DNA of 64,000 nucleotides. Source: Bacteroidia bacterium (lineage in GTDB: Bacteria; Bacteroidota; Bacteroidia; Bacteroidales; Paludibacteraceae). The notes under the pieces were generated by a model that did no database searches, was not told where the DNA came from, and saw only the letters and a list, made by a program, of their open reading frames with translations. Within the stretch, counting starts at the first letter, position 1; the number at the start of each line of letters is the position of its first letter. Shown here one piece after another: positions 1 through 8,648 of this stretch. Location: assembly GCA_009929375.1 (NCBI GenBank), contig SAAO01000006.1, forward strand, positions 1-64,000. The letters run 5' to 3'. Position numbers and translations under genes: made by a program.

Positions 1-59
1 CAGAGCCAGGAGGAATAACTCCCCCTTGTCCTGATGGAAAAAATGAACTATATTGGCAG

Positions 60-107
60 TCCTCACGGATATGTCCTTTAAATGAGCAAATGATGGCGTA
101 CGTTCGA
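60..107. repeat. 48-bp direct repeat, copy 1
   Basis: This 48-bp stretch recurs at 840-887 in the same orientation with three mismatches (positions 74, 80 and 100). The copies bracket the small AT-rich gene at 376-831, the second starting eight bases after its stop codon. A shared CCCCTTGTCCT precedes both (around 22-32 and 833-843). The arrangement suggests a duplicated or inserted gene cassette; no transposase is visible. Confidence 0.8.
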
Positions 108-278
108 CGGGATTTCCGAATCCCGTCGGAATGTAATATCAGGATTTTTTAATCCGCTAAGCTACAATTGTAAATTAAGAATATATTCATAATTTTGTCG
201 CAGTAAAAATTAATCGGTATCATATCGGAACACAGTTCCTTATAATATATTCCGACGGGATTCGGAAATCCCGTCGGA
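104..278. repeat. Inverted pair of CGACGGGATT palindromes
   Basis: Two hairpin-forming palindromes lie at 104-130 and 251-278. The second is a perfect 12-bp stem (251-262 with 267-278) and a four-base loop. The reverse complement of the first matches the second over 26 contiguous bases, and about ten bases of flank on one side match at roughly 70 percent, so the unit is repeated in inverted orientation. The 375 bases before the first gene hold these palindromes, one direct-repeat copy and a short tandem repeat. No gene was recognised there. Confidence 0.7.
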
Positions 279-290
279 CGTGTGCGAAGA

Positions 291-362
291 TAGTACTTTA
301 TGATAGCATATACGTTTGGTCGGGGAACTTAGTGCTTTGGATAGCATATCCGTTTGGCCGAG
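291..362. repeat. Imperfect tandem repeat before first gene
   Basis: Bases 291-324 and 330-362 are two diverged copies of one unit sharing GATAGCATATACGTTTGG-like sequence (ATAGCATATmCGTTTGGyCG). They end 14 bases before the start codon at 376, so they form the 5' leader or promoter of that gene. The function is unknown. Confidence 0.6.
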
Positions 363-375
363 TAAATAAATAACG

Positions 376-831
376 ATGAAAATAGAAAAACAAACAAAAG
401 ATAAAAAGTTCTTACAAATATACTTACCTATAATATTGTGCATATGCGGCATAGTTTATATAGTAAGTGATAAGGATATTACGGTTAATTCAATTGCAAA
501 AAATCGGGAATATGCAATAGCAACAATAATTAAATATTCCGGGCCAGGTATAAAACACAGCAGCTCGAGTTTACGCATTGCATTTTATGATAGTAATAGG
601 AGTGCAGATATTGAGACTGTAGCATACTTAGGTACAACACCGCGTGATGTTAAAAACAAAATTGGGGATAGATATGTGGTAATTTATAATAGAAATAATC
701 CTGAACAATGTATATTGCTTGCTGAATATCCGATAATTGATAGTTTGGATTTTATGCAGTACAAAGAAAGCTTTAAATCTTCCCCGCCAGATTTAAATAA
801 ATATTATAAGCTTTGGTGGAACAAGAAATAA
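376..831 (+). CDS. Hypothetical membrane-anchored protein, AT-rich
   Basis: I do not recognise a family for this 151-residue protein. Residues about 13-32 form one hydrophobic segment after a lysine-rich start, giving an inner-membrane anchor or uncleaved signal. The rest is a soluble domain with beta-like segments (IAFYDS, YVVIYNRNNPEQC), loosely reminiscent of small DUF3592-type domains; that resemblance is weak. Ile ATA and Leu TTA codons are frequent, unlike the neighbouring genes, and the gene lies between 48-bp direct repeats, both suggesting acquisition or a duplicating accessory cassette. The ATG at 376 follows an A/T-rich leader without a Shine-Dalgarno site. Confidence 0.6.
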   Translation: MKIEKQTKDKKFLQIYLPIILCICGIVYIVSDKDITVNSIAKNREYAIATIIKYSGPGIKHSSSSLRIAFYDSNRSADIETVAYLGTTPRDVKNKIGDRYVVIYNRNNPEQCILLAEYPIIDSLDFMQYKESFKSSPPDLNKYYKLWWNKK

Positions 832-839
832 TCCCCTTG

Positions 840-887
840 TCCTCACGGATATGCCCTTTTAATGAGCAAATGATGGCGTGCGTTCGA
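840..887. repeat. 48-bp direct repeat, copy 2
   Basis: Second copy of the repeat at 60-107, with three mismatches. It starts just after the stop codon of the small membrane-protein gene and ends 43 bases before the convergent gene at 931. Confidence 0.8.
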
Positions 888-930
888 GACTATGCCGAAC
901 ATAGGAATTAAAAACAGAAAAAGCTTCACC

Positions 931-2130
931 TTACTTCCCTATCGGCTGAATATTACGGCGCACATCTTTCGATATTTCCAGAAACATAAAGTTTTGCTTG
1001 CCCGAATGTACACCTGATTTATTCTGTTCGTATTTTTTTCGGGCATATTCTTTGGATTTATCGAAAGTGATTCGCGACATTTGGTTTTGCGATTTGCCAA
1101 CCATAGTGGAATCGAGTTGCTCATCGGGGAAGAAATCGTCGAGATCGACATCGCCGATCATTGTGGTTTCCAGAAAATTAATGTCTTTTTGATTCGAGTC
1201 GGTATAATAACCCACAAACATATGTCCGGGAGTGCGCACCAGCACGGGCAAGATATTAATGGCCCGGAGCAGTGACGCAAAAAGCACACTTCCGTCCACG
1301 CAATTGATTTGCGAGGAATTGAGGGCATCTTCGAAAGTGCGCACACGCTGCGAAAAAACCACATTGCTCGACAAGCTGGTATTGGCCACCGAGCTATAGC
1401 GGAATTGTCGTTTTTGCAACACATTCCACAAAGCATACACCTGACGATCGACTGCATCGGCCTTACCTGCCTGATAACCCAAAAAGCGGTTTACAATACG
1501 TGTGTTCAGTGCTTCGCGCAGCACCTGATCGATCATGGGATGATCTTCGTTGACATAAGCTGCAAAGAAAATTCCGGTATCGTGGTATTTTTTTCCATTG
1601 CTCACATAGCCCAGCAAACACTCGTTAATGCTTCGTACCGAAAAGGTTCTGACTTTTTGACCAAGGTCTTTGCCATTCATTTCGGCAGTTATCAATACAC
1701 TTATCGGCTCGGCCTGCAGGTTGTTTTTCAATGCTTCGTAATTCCAGACTATATCAGGATAAATCACGTAATTGGTATGCGCTCTGTCGAGTACAAATTC
1801 GGACACCGAGCGTGCATAGAAACGCGATTCAGCCACTTCCACCCGCACCCGGCTCAAAGCCTTAGCAGAACGAACACGCACCGCAATGGTCGATTTGGGA
1901 TTGCCCACATACATTGTGTCCGAAGGCTGAATGACCTGCGCATCGGTAGTAGCTACCGAAAGAATGGCCGAAGGGAAGATATTTCCACCAAGATCGTCGG
2001 TTATTTCAAATCCCAACCGGAAAGGTGAGGGAACAAACCAAAAGAGAATTCCTCCTGCAATTACCAACATCAATACGATAAGCAACCACCATTTCCTTGC
2101 GCCATTTCGGGCTTCCTGTATTTTATTCAT
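931..2130 (-). CDS. Membrane-anchored transglutaminase-like protein
   Basis: The 399-residue protein has one N-terminal transmembrane segment (about residues 14-33), a roughly 130-residue exported region, then a papain-like transglutaminase core. The visible core is INCVDGSVLFASLLRA with candidate catalytic Cys277, followed by RTPGHMFVGYY with candidate His303; Asp316 or a nearby acidic residue could complete the triad. Bacterial members of this fold are peptidases or cross-linking enzymes of unknown substrate, and whether this one is active cannot be told. It is transcribed alone, convergent with the upstream cassette gene. An A/T-rich leader and no Shine-Dalgarno site precede the ATG. Confidence 0.7.
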   Translation of the reverse strand: MNKIQEARNGARKWWLLIVLMLVIAGGILFWFVPSPFRLGFEITDDLGGNIFPSAILSVATTDAQVIQPSDTMYVGNPKSTIAVRVRSAKALSRVRVEVAESRFYARSVSEFVLDRAHTNYVIYPDIVWNYEALKNNLQAEPISVLITAEMNGKDLGQKVRTFSVRSINECLLGYVSNGKKYHDTGIFFAAYVNEDHPMIDQVLREALNTRIVNRFLGYQAGKADAVDRQVYALWNVLQKRQFRYSSVANTSLSSNVVFSQRVRTFEDALNSSQINCVDGSVLFASLLRAINILPVLVRTPGHMFVGYYTDSNQKDINFLETTMIGDVDLDDFFPDEQLDSTMVGKSQNQMSRITFDKSKEYARKKYEQNKSGVHSGKQNFMFLEISKDVRRNIQPIGK

Positions 2131-2221
2131 TGTAAGCGGGAATTATTTAATTTGAATTGACATTAGATAATATATAAGTTATATGTATCTGATAAATTGA
2201 ATTTTATATATAAGAAATAAA

Positions 2222-2457
2222 ATAGGAACGCGGATTCACGCAGAATAAGCGGATTTTAAAACGGATTTATATTATCTCCCTTTGGTCGATGACCGTTGGT
2301 TCCGACAAGTCGGAATTGAGGATCAACGAAGTTAATGATTAAGATATCACTCTTAAATCTTCCCCGATTTATCGGGGATTAAATCCGTTTTTAGACCCAC
2401 TTTTTAAATATCTATTTAATGAACATCAGCTTTATCTGTGTGAATCCGCGTTCCTAT
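2222..2457. repeat. Palindromic intergenic element, 18-bp perfect ends
   Basis: The ends are perfect inverted repeats, ATAGGAACGCGGATTCAC at 2222-2239 and its complement at 2440-2457, with a weaker match extending inward about 17 bases. Smaller hairpins sit inside (TTCCGACAAGTCGGAA and CCCCGATTTATCGGGG). It fills most of the gap 2131-2509, which holds no recognisable gene. Repeats of this appearance are common between genes in Bacteroidetes. No target-site duplication was seen. Confidence 0.75.
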
Positions 2458-2509
2458 ATCTCCGTAATATTTTCACATTAACAAATACTATTATTCGATT
2501 AAATAAAAC

Positions 2510-3793
2510 TTACTTCACATTCAAAATATAGCACTTTTCGGGTTGCGAAGCCGCCACACCTTCGCCATCCACCTGTGTCACTTTTTGCACAAACAAATGC
2601 AGCTTGCCTCTGTTGCGCCAGAGTTCAGTGTCGTACGAAGGTTCCCACGCATTGACGCTAAAGGTGGTCAGGTCTGTGATTTTCCAAACGTTATTCTGTA
2701 AATTACAACAAGTGGCTTTCGAAACTACCGAACCACGTTCACTGTCGCGGAAAATCAGCGTTACTTTTGCTTTCTCTCCTTTTCCCTTTATCAGGATTTG
2801 TGGACGGGAAACAGGAATGCTTTTCGTGCCACCTCCACTTAGCGAAAAGGCTGTGGTTCTGAAACCTGTATTATTGGTTTTCCATTCGCCATTTATGTTG
2901 TAGATAATTCTGTATTGAGGAATTTCCGAGTCTGCATCGCGCCAGTAAGTGGCAATAAAGGGATTTCCTTCACGATCGGTAGTCATTGAGGTCTGATTCA
3001 TCAGTTCGCTCCGTTGTGGAATACGAAGTGCATATTCGGCATTTGCAGCGTTTATGGGCATTGGATACTTTTCACCATTTGATTTTTCCCAGCTCCGACC
3101 GCCATCGGTCGATCGCGCATAACACATGGAATGATTGGTAGATACGTCCCAGGTGGCTCGCCACACCCACGACACATGAATAACACCCTTATGATCGACA
3201 CAGGCCTGCCAGTATGCATTTTGTTTGTTTTCACCATCAATCAGATTAGCATGCAGTTGCGACCATTTTTGCGATTGCGTATTGTAACTGTTCAGCACCA
3301 GATTTCCGCGTCCCGATTGTCCGTCGCGATACATAAAAATCAGATTACCGTCGGGCATTCTGAAAAATTCGGGATAAGTAACATTGGTTTCGTGACTTCC
3401 GGTCATGGGCATTTTATCGGAGAGTTGCAGCGAAAGCGGTTCTACCGAACGTGCGTAATTCAGTCTGTGACCGTGATGATCCCACGACACATGCAGAAAT
3501 CCATTGCCGTCGGCCATTATGCTGATGGTATTGTGTGCATCACGAATATTCCCGCTGTATTGCGTTTCGCTGATTTCCCATTCTTCTGAATTAAGTATTC
3601 TTTTGACCAAAACCAGTTTGCCCTGCTGATTGTAGAAGGCAGCAAACTGTGTTTTTGCGTGTGTGACAATTGAATTTTTCCGAAATACCACTGCATTTAC
3701 CGAGTTTCCGGCCCAGGCATCGGCTATTGGAGTCAGTTTTTGAGAAAAAACAGACACGGAGAAAAACAGCGTAATAAACAAGAAATATTTCAT
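2510..3793 (-). CDS. Secreted BNR_4-type beta-propeller protein
   Basis: From the ATG at 3793 the product is 427 residues with a clear signal peptide (MKYFLFITLFFSVSVFSQ). A longer reading starting at 3826 would add 11 polar residues and overlap the upstream gene, so I reject it. The motif HVSWDHHGH, the repeated short beta blades and one Asp-box-like stretch (STDGGRSWE) fit the BNR_4 seven-blade propellers found in some polysaccharide lyases and uncharacterised glycan-binding enzymes. There is no FRIP arginine motif, so it is probably not a sialidase. It follows the serine hydrolase gene by 13 bases and is presumably co-transcribed with it and the alpha/beta hydrolase. Confidence 0.75.
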   Translation of the reverse strand: MKYFLFITLFFSVSVFSQKLTPIADAWAGNSVNAVVFRKNSIVTHAKTQFAAFYNQQGKLVLVKRILNSEEWEISETQYSGNIRDAHNTISIMADGNGFLHVSWDHHGHRLNYARSVEPLSLQLSDKMPMTGSHETNVTYPEFFRMPDGNLIFMYRDGQSGRGNLVLNSYNTQSQKWSQLHANLIDGENKQNAYWQACVDHKGVIHVSWVWRATWDVSTNHSMCYARSTDGGRSWEKSNGEKYPMPINAANAEYALRIPQRSELMNQTSMTTDREGNPFIATYWRDADSEIPQYRIIYNINGEWKTNNTGFRTTAFSLSGGGTKSIPVSRPQILIKGKGEKAKVTLIFRDSERGSVVSKATCCNLQNNVWKITDLTTFSVNAWEPSYDTELWRNRGKLHLFVQKVTQVDGEGVAASQPEKCYILNVK

Positions 3794-3806
3794 ACCAAAA
3801 TAAACA

Positions 3807-5129
3807 TCAGAACATTTCATACACATTTTTCAAAAAGACAGGATATAGATTGTCGCGTTTAAACATGTTCATGTAAAAAAGCACAATCATATCATTTTCA
3901 GGATCAATAATATATTCGGTGCCGAGCATTCCACCCCAGGCATAAGCCGTATTCGAAACTGCCGGAACGGGTTTCTTCAGTTTATTGTAAAGTTCAAAGC
4001 CAAGCCCGAACTGAAAACCTTTGCCTCCCGAATTTCTCTCAGGCAAACGATTGATAGTGGTCATAAGTGTCACAGTTTCGGGTTTCAAAATCCGGCGACC
4101 GTTGAACTCTCCTTTGTTCAGAAGCATTTGGCAGAATTTGGCATAATCTTCAATAGGACCGTTCAATCCAATCGCACCTTCGCAATAAGTTTGCTCGCCA
4201 CTCACAGCTCCTTCGGCATACATGGTGGTTCCGGGAGTGAGGACACCATCGGCAGCCACATAAGGTTTTACAAAACGGGTCAGCGCCTCCGGACCGTAAT
4301 ACCAGTCGGTATTGTTCATGCCAAGTGGTTGAAGAATTGTTTCCTTCACATATTCGCGCAAAAGTTTTCCTGAAATAATTTCGACCATATAACCCAGCAT
4401 ATTGGTGCTGATATGATAATTCCATTCAGTTCCGGGGTCGAAGCCAAGCGGATATTTTGCAAGAGCCAGCATTTCATCTTTGAGATATGGAGTTTTACCT
4501 GCAACGCCAAAAGTTCGTTGTCCTGAAGGCTTTTGATTTGGAATATCGGCTCCGAAACCTGCAGGAGCTCCGGCTTTCATGCCTTCGGCACGTCGGATTT
4601 TGCCCACTAGTCCGGCATTTAAGCCTGAAGAATGCGACATCAGATGTGCAAAAGTCATGGGCGTGGTTACAGGACGTGTTTCGTAAGTACCATCTTCGTT
4701 TACTTTTGTCACTACTTTGTCCGGAATTTCAGGAAAATACTTCGACACCGGATCGTCCACCGAAACCAGACCTTTTTCAACCAAAGTCATAAATGCCACA
4801 GTAGTTATTGCTTTGGTTTGTGAAAACAGCACATAATAATCGTCGGGAGTAGCCGGAACGCCCTTTTCCACATCTTTCAGACCAAAGGATTTTTTGTAAA
4901 TCACATTGCCACCTTTAGCTACGAAGGCCGTTACACAATTCAGCTTTTTATTGTCCACAAAAGATTGCAGCAGTGAATCGACGCCTTTTATTTCGTCAGC
5001 CTGCACGCCGGACTTTGCGGGATTCTGTTTGTAGTTGAACTTCTGAGGAATGGCTTTTTTTTGCGAAAACAAATTTGCTGATACGCAAATTAGTGCTAAA
5101 AGAATGATTTGAAATGTGATTTTTTTCAT
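3807..5129 (-). CDS. Exported serine hydrolase, beta-lactamase/PBP4-like
   Basis: The 440-residue protein starts at the ATG at 5129, giving a signal peptide (MKKITFQIILLALICVSANLFSQ); an upstream ATG at 5195 would place 22 polar residues ahead of it. The class C beta-lactamase/esterase fold is visible: SQTK as the S-x-x-K nucleophile motif, MSHSSGL, WNYHIST as the Tyr-containing second motif, and WGGMLGT as the third box replacing HTG. Such proteins are exported esterases or D-amino-acid peptidases; resistance is not implied. It lies 72 bases after the alpha/beta hydrolase and 13 bases before the BNR_4 gene, so an operon of exported hydrolases is likely. Confidence 0.85.
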   Translation of the reverse strand: MKKITFQIILLALICVSANLFSQKKAIPQKFNYKQNPAKSGVQADEIKGVDSLLQSFVDNKKLNCVTAFVAKGGNVIYKKSFGLKDVEKGVPATPDDYYVLFSQTKAITTVAFMTLVEKGLVSVDDPVSKYFPEIPDKVVTKVNEDGTYETRPVTTPMTFAHLMSHSSGLNAGLVGKIRRAEGMKAGAPAGFGADIPNQKPSGQRTFGVAGKTPYLKDEMLALAKYPLGFDPGTEWNYHISTNMLGYMVEIISGKLLREYVKETILQPLGMNNTDWYYGPEALTRFVKPYVAADGVLTPGTTMYAEGAVSGEQTYCEGAIGLNGPIEDYAKFCQMLLNKGEFNGRRILKPETVTLMTTINRLPERNSGGKGFQFGLGFELYNKLKKPVPAVSNTAYAWGGMLGTEYIIDPENDMIVLFYMNMFKRDNLYPVFLKNVYEMF

Positions 5130-5201
5130 CTGTGTGATTTTTAAATATCGTGAACACTCAGGGTTGAATAGTAATTTTCCGATGAAGTAAAACATGCTCT
5201 T

Positions 5202-6095
5202 CTAAGGCATATTCTTTTTCTGAACCGTCCATACTTTATCAAGAGAAAGCTTACAGGGGTTTCCAGTGAACATTTTGCCTGCTTTGCGATCGTTTTTCAG
5301 TTGCCACCGGAACCATGCAGTTGCCACACGGGCAAATTCACCACCATGAGGCTGACCGTAAGTGCCACCATGTCCCACATCCATATTTCCCACAAAAACA
5401 GGTACATGATTTATACGTGAATAATCGTCCATTCCATTGTTGTAGGCAATATCTTTTGGTCCACCCAGCAAATAAAGCGTTGGCGTATGGATTTTATTCA
5501 ACTGTTCTTTCCCGATTTGTGGCATTCCGGAGCGACTGCCTGCGGGATTAGTGAATAAACCGCTGTTGCAAACCACAAGCGTGGAAATTCGTGGATCACC
5601 ACACACTTCGAGTGCCTGTAAACCGCCACACGACATGCCACTTACAGCAATTTTTGAGCAGTCAATTTTCCCGAAGTACACACTGTTTTTGTTTTTATTC
5701 TGCGCCAGAGCCCAGTCTATTGCATCTGTCAGCTGCGAAGCCTGCGATCTGTCCTTCATCTTTTCGCCATTTTCTTCAGGCATAATACCAATGGCAATGA
5801 CCATAAAGCCATGCGACGCAATTTCATTCAGAAAGTTGACATGCTCCCATGGCGAATTGAAACAGGCGCCATTTCCCCACACAATAAGTGGAAGTTTGTG
5901 TTTTTTTGTAAAAGTTGAAATATCGGCCGGACGAAAAATTGTATGAGTGGGCAATGATGCATCGCTCAGCATAATGGCACTGTACTTTCCGGTGCCTCCG
6001 TTTTCAATGATGCGGGATTTTGTTTGTTGTGAAAATAAAGCAGAAATGCTGAACATAACAGCCAGCAGCAAAAGCACAATCCGGTTAGTTTTCAT
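5202..6095 (-). CDS. Exported alpha/beta hydrolase (dienelactone hydrolase-like)
   Basis: The 297-residue product has a signal peptide (MKTNRIVLLLLAVMFSISALFSQ). The nucleophile elbow is GMSCGG, the acid is probably within LLGGPKD or its surroundings, and the late His is in MDVGHGG. The core strand LPLIVWGNGACFNSPWEH is the usual oxyanion-side loop of PET-hydrolase and chlorophyllase-like enzymes. The substrate is unknown. It is the first gene of an apparent three-gene operon ending with the BNR_4 protein. Confidence 0.8.
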   Translation of the reverse strand: MKTNRIVLLLLAVMFSISALFSQQTKSRIIENGGTGKYSAIMLSDASLPTHTIFRPADISTFTKKHKLPLIVWGNGACFNSPWEHVNFLNEIASHGFMVIAIGIMPEENGEKMKDRSQASQLTDAIDWALAQNKNKNSVYFGKIDCSKIAVSGMSCGGLQALEVCGDPRISTLVVCNSGLFTNPAGSRSGMPQIGKEQLNKIHTPTLYLLGGPKDIAYNNGMDDYSRINHVPVFVGNMDVGHGGTYGQPHGGEFARVATAWFRWQLKNDRKAGKMFTGNPCKLSLDKVWTVQKKNMP

Positions 6096-6123
6096 TTTGC
6101 TGAATAATTTATGAGTGACGAAA

Positions 6124-6597
6124 CTATCTTTTTCGTTTAAAAAAATCCTTCATCAAAGCGCTGCAATCCTCTTCGAGCACTCCTGAAACTACTTCGGTTT
6201 TAGGATGCAATGCCAATGGAGCAAAACGGGCGAAACCACGCTTTTCATCGGCAGCGCCATACACAATGCGACTTATCTGCGACCAGCCAAGTGCTCCGGC
6301 GCACATCACACAGGGTTCCACAGTCACGTAAAGCGTACAATCCACCAGATACTTTCCGCCCAGAAAACCTGCTGCTGCAGTTATTGCCTGCATTTCGGCA
6401 TGAGCAGTCACGTCGGTAAGCGTTTCGGTGAGGTTGTGTCCGCGCGCAATAATCCGTCCCTGACAAACCACCACAGCACCCACAGGCACTTCGTCGCGCT
6501 GTGCAGCCTTTTGAGCCTCCAGCAAAGCCTGACGCATAAAGTAAATATCAGGATTTGAGTCCTTTGTTTCGTTTTCGGAATAGTAATTCAGAGGCAT
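6124..6597 (-). CDS. tadA: tRNA adenosine(34) deaminase
   Basis: TadA deaminates adenosine 34 of tRNA-Arg(ACG) to inosine in the cytoplasm. The zinc site is HAE (His66, Glu68 as proton shuttle) and PCVMC (Cys96, Cys99), followed by ISRIVYGAADEKRG, close to the TadA consensus rather than to cytosine or guanine deaminases. At 157 residues it is the usual length. An internal Met21 (6537) could also start the protein, since family N-termini vary; I keep the upstream ATG. It lies between the exported-hydrolase operon and parE on the same strand. Confidence 0.9.
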   Translation of the reverse strand: MPLNYYSENETKDSNPDIYFMRQALLEAQKAAQRDEVPVGAVVVCQGRIIARGHNLTETLTDVTAHAEMQAITAAAGFLGGKYLVDCTLYVTVEPCVMCAGALGWSQISRIVYGAADEKRGFARFAPLALHPKTEVVSGVLEEDCSALMKDFFKRKR

Positions 6598-6678
6598 AAT
6601 ATTATCAAAGCATTAGACAAACAGAACTTAATGTACAGGAATCCAACTGTCAACTATCAATTGTCAACGGTACATTGA

Positions 6679-8556
6679 TCACACATCCTCTTCCACCACC
6701 AGATTGTCGATAATAAAAGTCTGACGTTCGGAAGTATTTTTACCCATATAGAACGAAAGTAAATCCTGCACAGCATCTTCCTTACGCAGACTTACCTGAT
6801 CGAGGCGAATGTCTTTTCCGATAAAGTGCTTGAACTCATCAGGCGAAATTTCACCCAAACCTTTAAACCTGGTAATTTCAGGGTTCGCACCCAGTTTGGC
6901 TAATGCTGCAATACGTTCTTCTTCGGAATAACAATAAATAGTTTCCTTCTTGTTACGAACACGGAAAAGCGGCGTTTGCAGAATATACACATGTCCTTTC
7001 TTGATCAAATCGGGGAAAAACTGCAAAAAGAAAGTGATAAGCAACAAACGAATGTGCATTCCGTCCACGTCGGCATCGGTAGCCACAATGACCTTGTTGT
7101 AACGCAAACCTTCGATACCATCCTCGATATTGAGTGCAGCCTGCAGCAGGTTGAACTCTTCGTTTTCGTACACAATTTTCTTTGTAAGTCCGTAACTATT
7201 GAGCGGTTTTCCACGCAAGCTGAATACTGCCTGAGTATTTACATCGCGGCTTTTGGTAATGGAACCACTGGCCGAGTCACCCTCGGTGATGAACAGACTT
7301 GAATTTTCGATCAGCTCATTTTTTTTCTCGTCTTTGGTAAGCGTATCGTTGAAATGATAACGGCAATCGCGGAGTTTTTTGTTGTGAAGATTCACTTTTT
7401 TAGCACGTTCGCGGGCCAATTTTGTTACTCCGGCAATGGCTTTGCGCTCTTTTTCAGAATCCTGAATTTTCTGAAGCATTATTTCAGAAGTCTCACTGTT
7501 GCGGTGCAGATAGTTGTCGAGCTCTTTTTTCAGAAAATCGGAAATAAACTTATTCACCGACAGGCCACCCGTAGGCGACATATCGCGCGATCCGAGTTTA
7601 GTTTTTGTCTGACTTTCGAACACAGGCTCTTCCACGCTGATAGCTATGGCCGCAATAATCCCGTTACGAATGTCGGTAAACTCCTGATTTTTATTATAGA
7701 ATTCCTTGATAGTTCGCGCCACGGCTTCGCGGAAAGCACTTTGATGTGTTCCGCCCTGCGTGGTATGTTGTCCGTTCACAAACGAATAATACTCTTCGCC
7801 ATACTGATCGCTGTGGGTAAATGCAATTTCGATGTCCTCGCCTTTGAGATGAATAATCGGATAAAGCGGGTCGGAAGTCATATTTTCGTTCAACAGGTCG
7901 AGCAAACCGTTGCGCGACAGAATACGTTTTCCGTTGAAATTGATCGAAAGTCCGGTATTGAGATACGCATAATTGCGCAACATGGTTTCGATATAGTCTT
8001 CCTTGTACACATAGTTTCCGAACATTTCCTTATCGGGCACGAAATACACATAAGTACCACGCTCAGAACTTGCATCGGCAAAAATTTCGCTGTCGGCCTG
8101 CAGTTTTCCCTGCATAAATTCAGCCCTGCGGGTTTGTCCGTCGCGATAACTCTGCACTACAAACTGCGACGAAAGTGCATTCACAGCTTTTGTACCCACA
8201 CCGTTCAGACCAACCGACTTCTTAAACGCTTTCGAGTCGTATTTTCCACCTGTATTCATAATAGACACAGCGTCAATCATTTTCCCCAAAGGAATACCAC
8301 GCCCGTAGTCGCGCACTTCCACATGTCCGTCTTTCACGCGCACTTCCACATTTTTACCCATTCCCATTCGGTACTCGTCGATACAGTTGTCGAGCACTTC
8401 CTTGAGCAACACATAAATACCATCGTCGGCATGGCTTCCATCTCCAAGCTTTCCAATGTACATTCCGGGACGGCGACGCACATGTTCGAGTCCTTCGAGG
8501 GTTATAATATTGCTGTCGCCATAATCAACCTGTTGAACAATTTCTAATTCTTCCAT
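6679..8556 (-). CDS. parE: DNA topoisomerase IV subunit B
   Basis: This is the ATPase subunit of topoisomerase IV, which unlinks daughter chromosomes. The GHKL ATPase domain shows EVLDNCIDE (Glu53, Asn57) and GLNGVG; the TOPRIM domain shows EGDSASG (425-431) and DADVDG (494-499). The length of 625 residues and the C-terminal [11 protein letters not shown] are typical of the Bacteroidetes ParE branch rather than GyrB. The parC partner is not in the window. A short gap upstream (8557-8648) with GGTAAACGGTTAGCAGTAAG-like low-complexity sequence separates it from the EnvC-like gene. Confidence 0.93.
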   Translation of the reverse strand: MEELEIVQQVDYGDSNIITLEGLEHVRRRPGMYIGKLGDGSHADDGIYVLLKEVLDNCIDEYRMGMGKNVEVRVKDGHVEVRDYGRGIPLGKMIDAVSIMNTGGKYDSKAFKKSVGLNGVGTKAVNALSSQFVVQSYRDGQTRRAEFMQGKLQADSEIFADASSERGTYVYFVPDKEMFGNYVYKEDYIETMLRNYAYLNTGLSINFNGKRILSRNGLLDLLNENMTSDPLYPIIHLKGEDIEIAFTHSDQYGEEYYSFVNGQHTTQGGTHQSAFREAVARTIKEFYNKNQEFTDIRNGIIAAIAISVEEPVFESQTKTKLGSRDMSPTGGLSVNKFISDFLKKELDNYLHRNSETSEIMLQKIQDSEKERKAIAGVTKLARERAKKVNLHNKKLRDCRYHFNDTLTKDEKKNELIENSSLFITEGDSASGSITKSRDVNTQAVFSLRGKPLNSYGLTKKIVYENEEFNLLQAALNIEDGIEGLRYNKVIVATDADVDGMHIRLLLITFFLQFFPDLIKKGHVYILQTPLFRVRNKKETIYCYSEEERIAALAKLGANPEITRFKGLGEISPDEFKHFIGKDIRLDQVSLRKEDAVQDLLSFYMGKNTSERQTFIIDNLVVEEDV

Positions 8557-8648
8557 AAAAATAACAGTAAGCGGTAAACGGTTAGCAGTAAGCGTATTCC
8601 TTTTACCTTCTATTTTATTTCAAATAAATTTATAAATAAAACTACGAA

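Noticed and set aside
2510-3793. Second sialidase
   Set aside because: It lacks the FRIP arginine motif and has only one Asp-box-like stretch; the HVSWDHHGH motif fits BNR_4 propellers instead.
7354-8547. Long open frame on the plus strand opposite parE
   Set aside because: It is antisense to a well-supported parE; its translation has no recognisable domain and reflects codon bias of the real gene.
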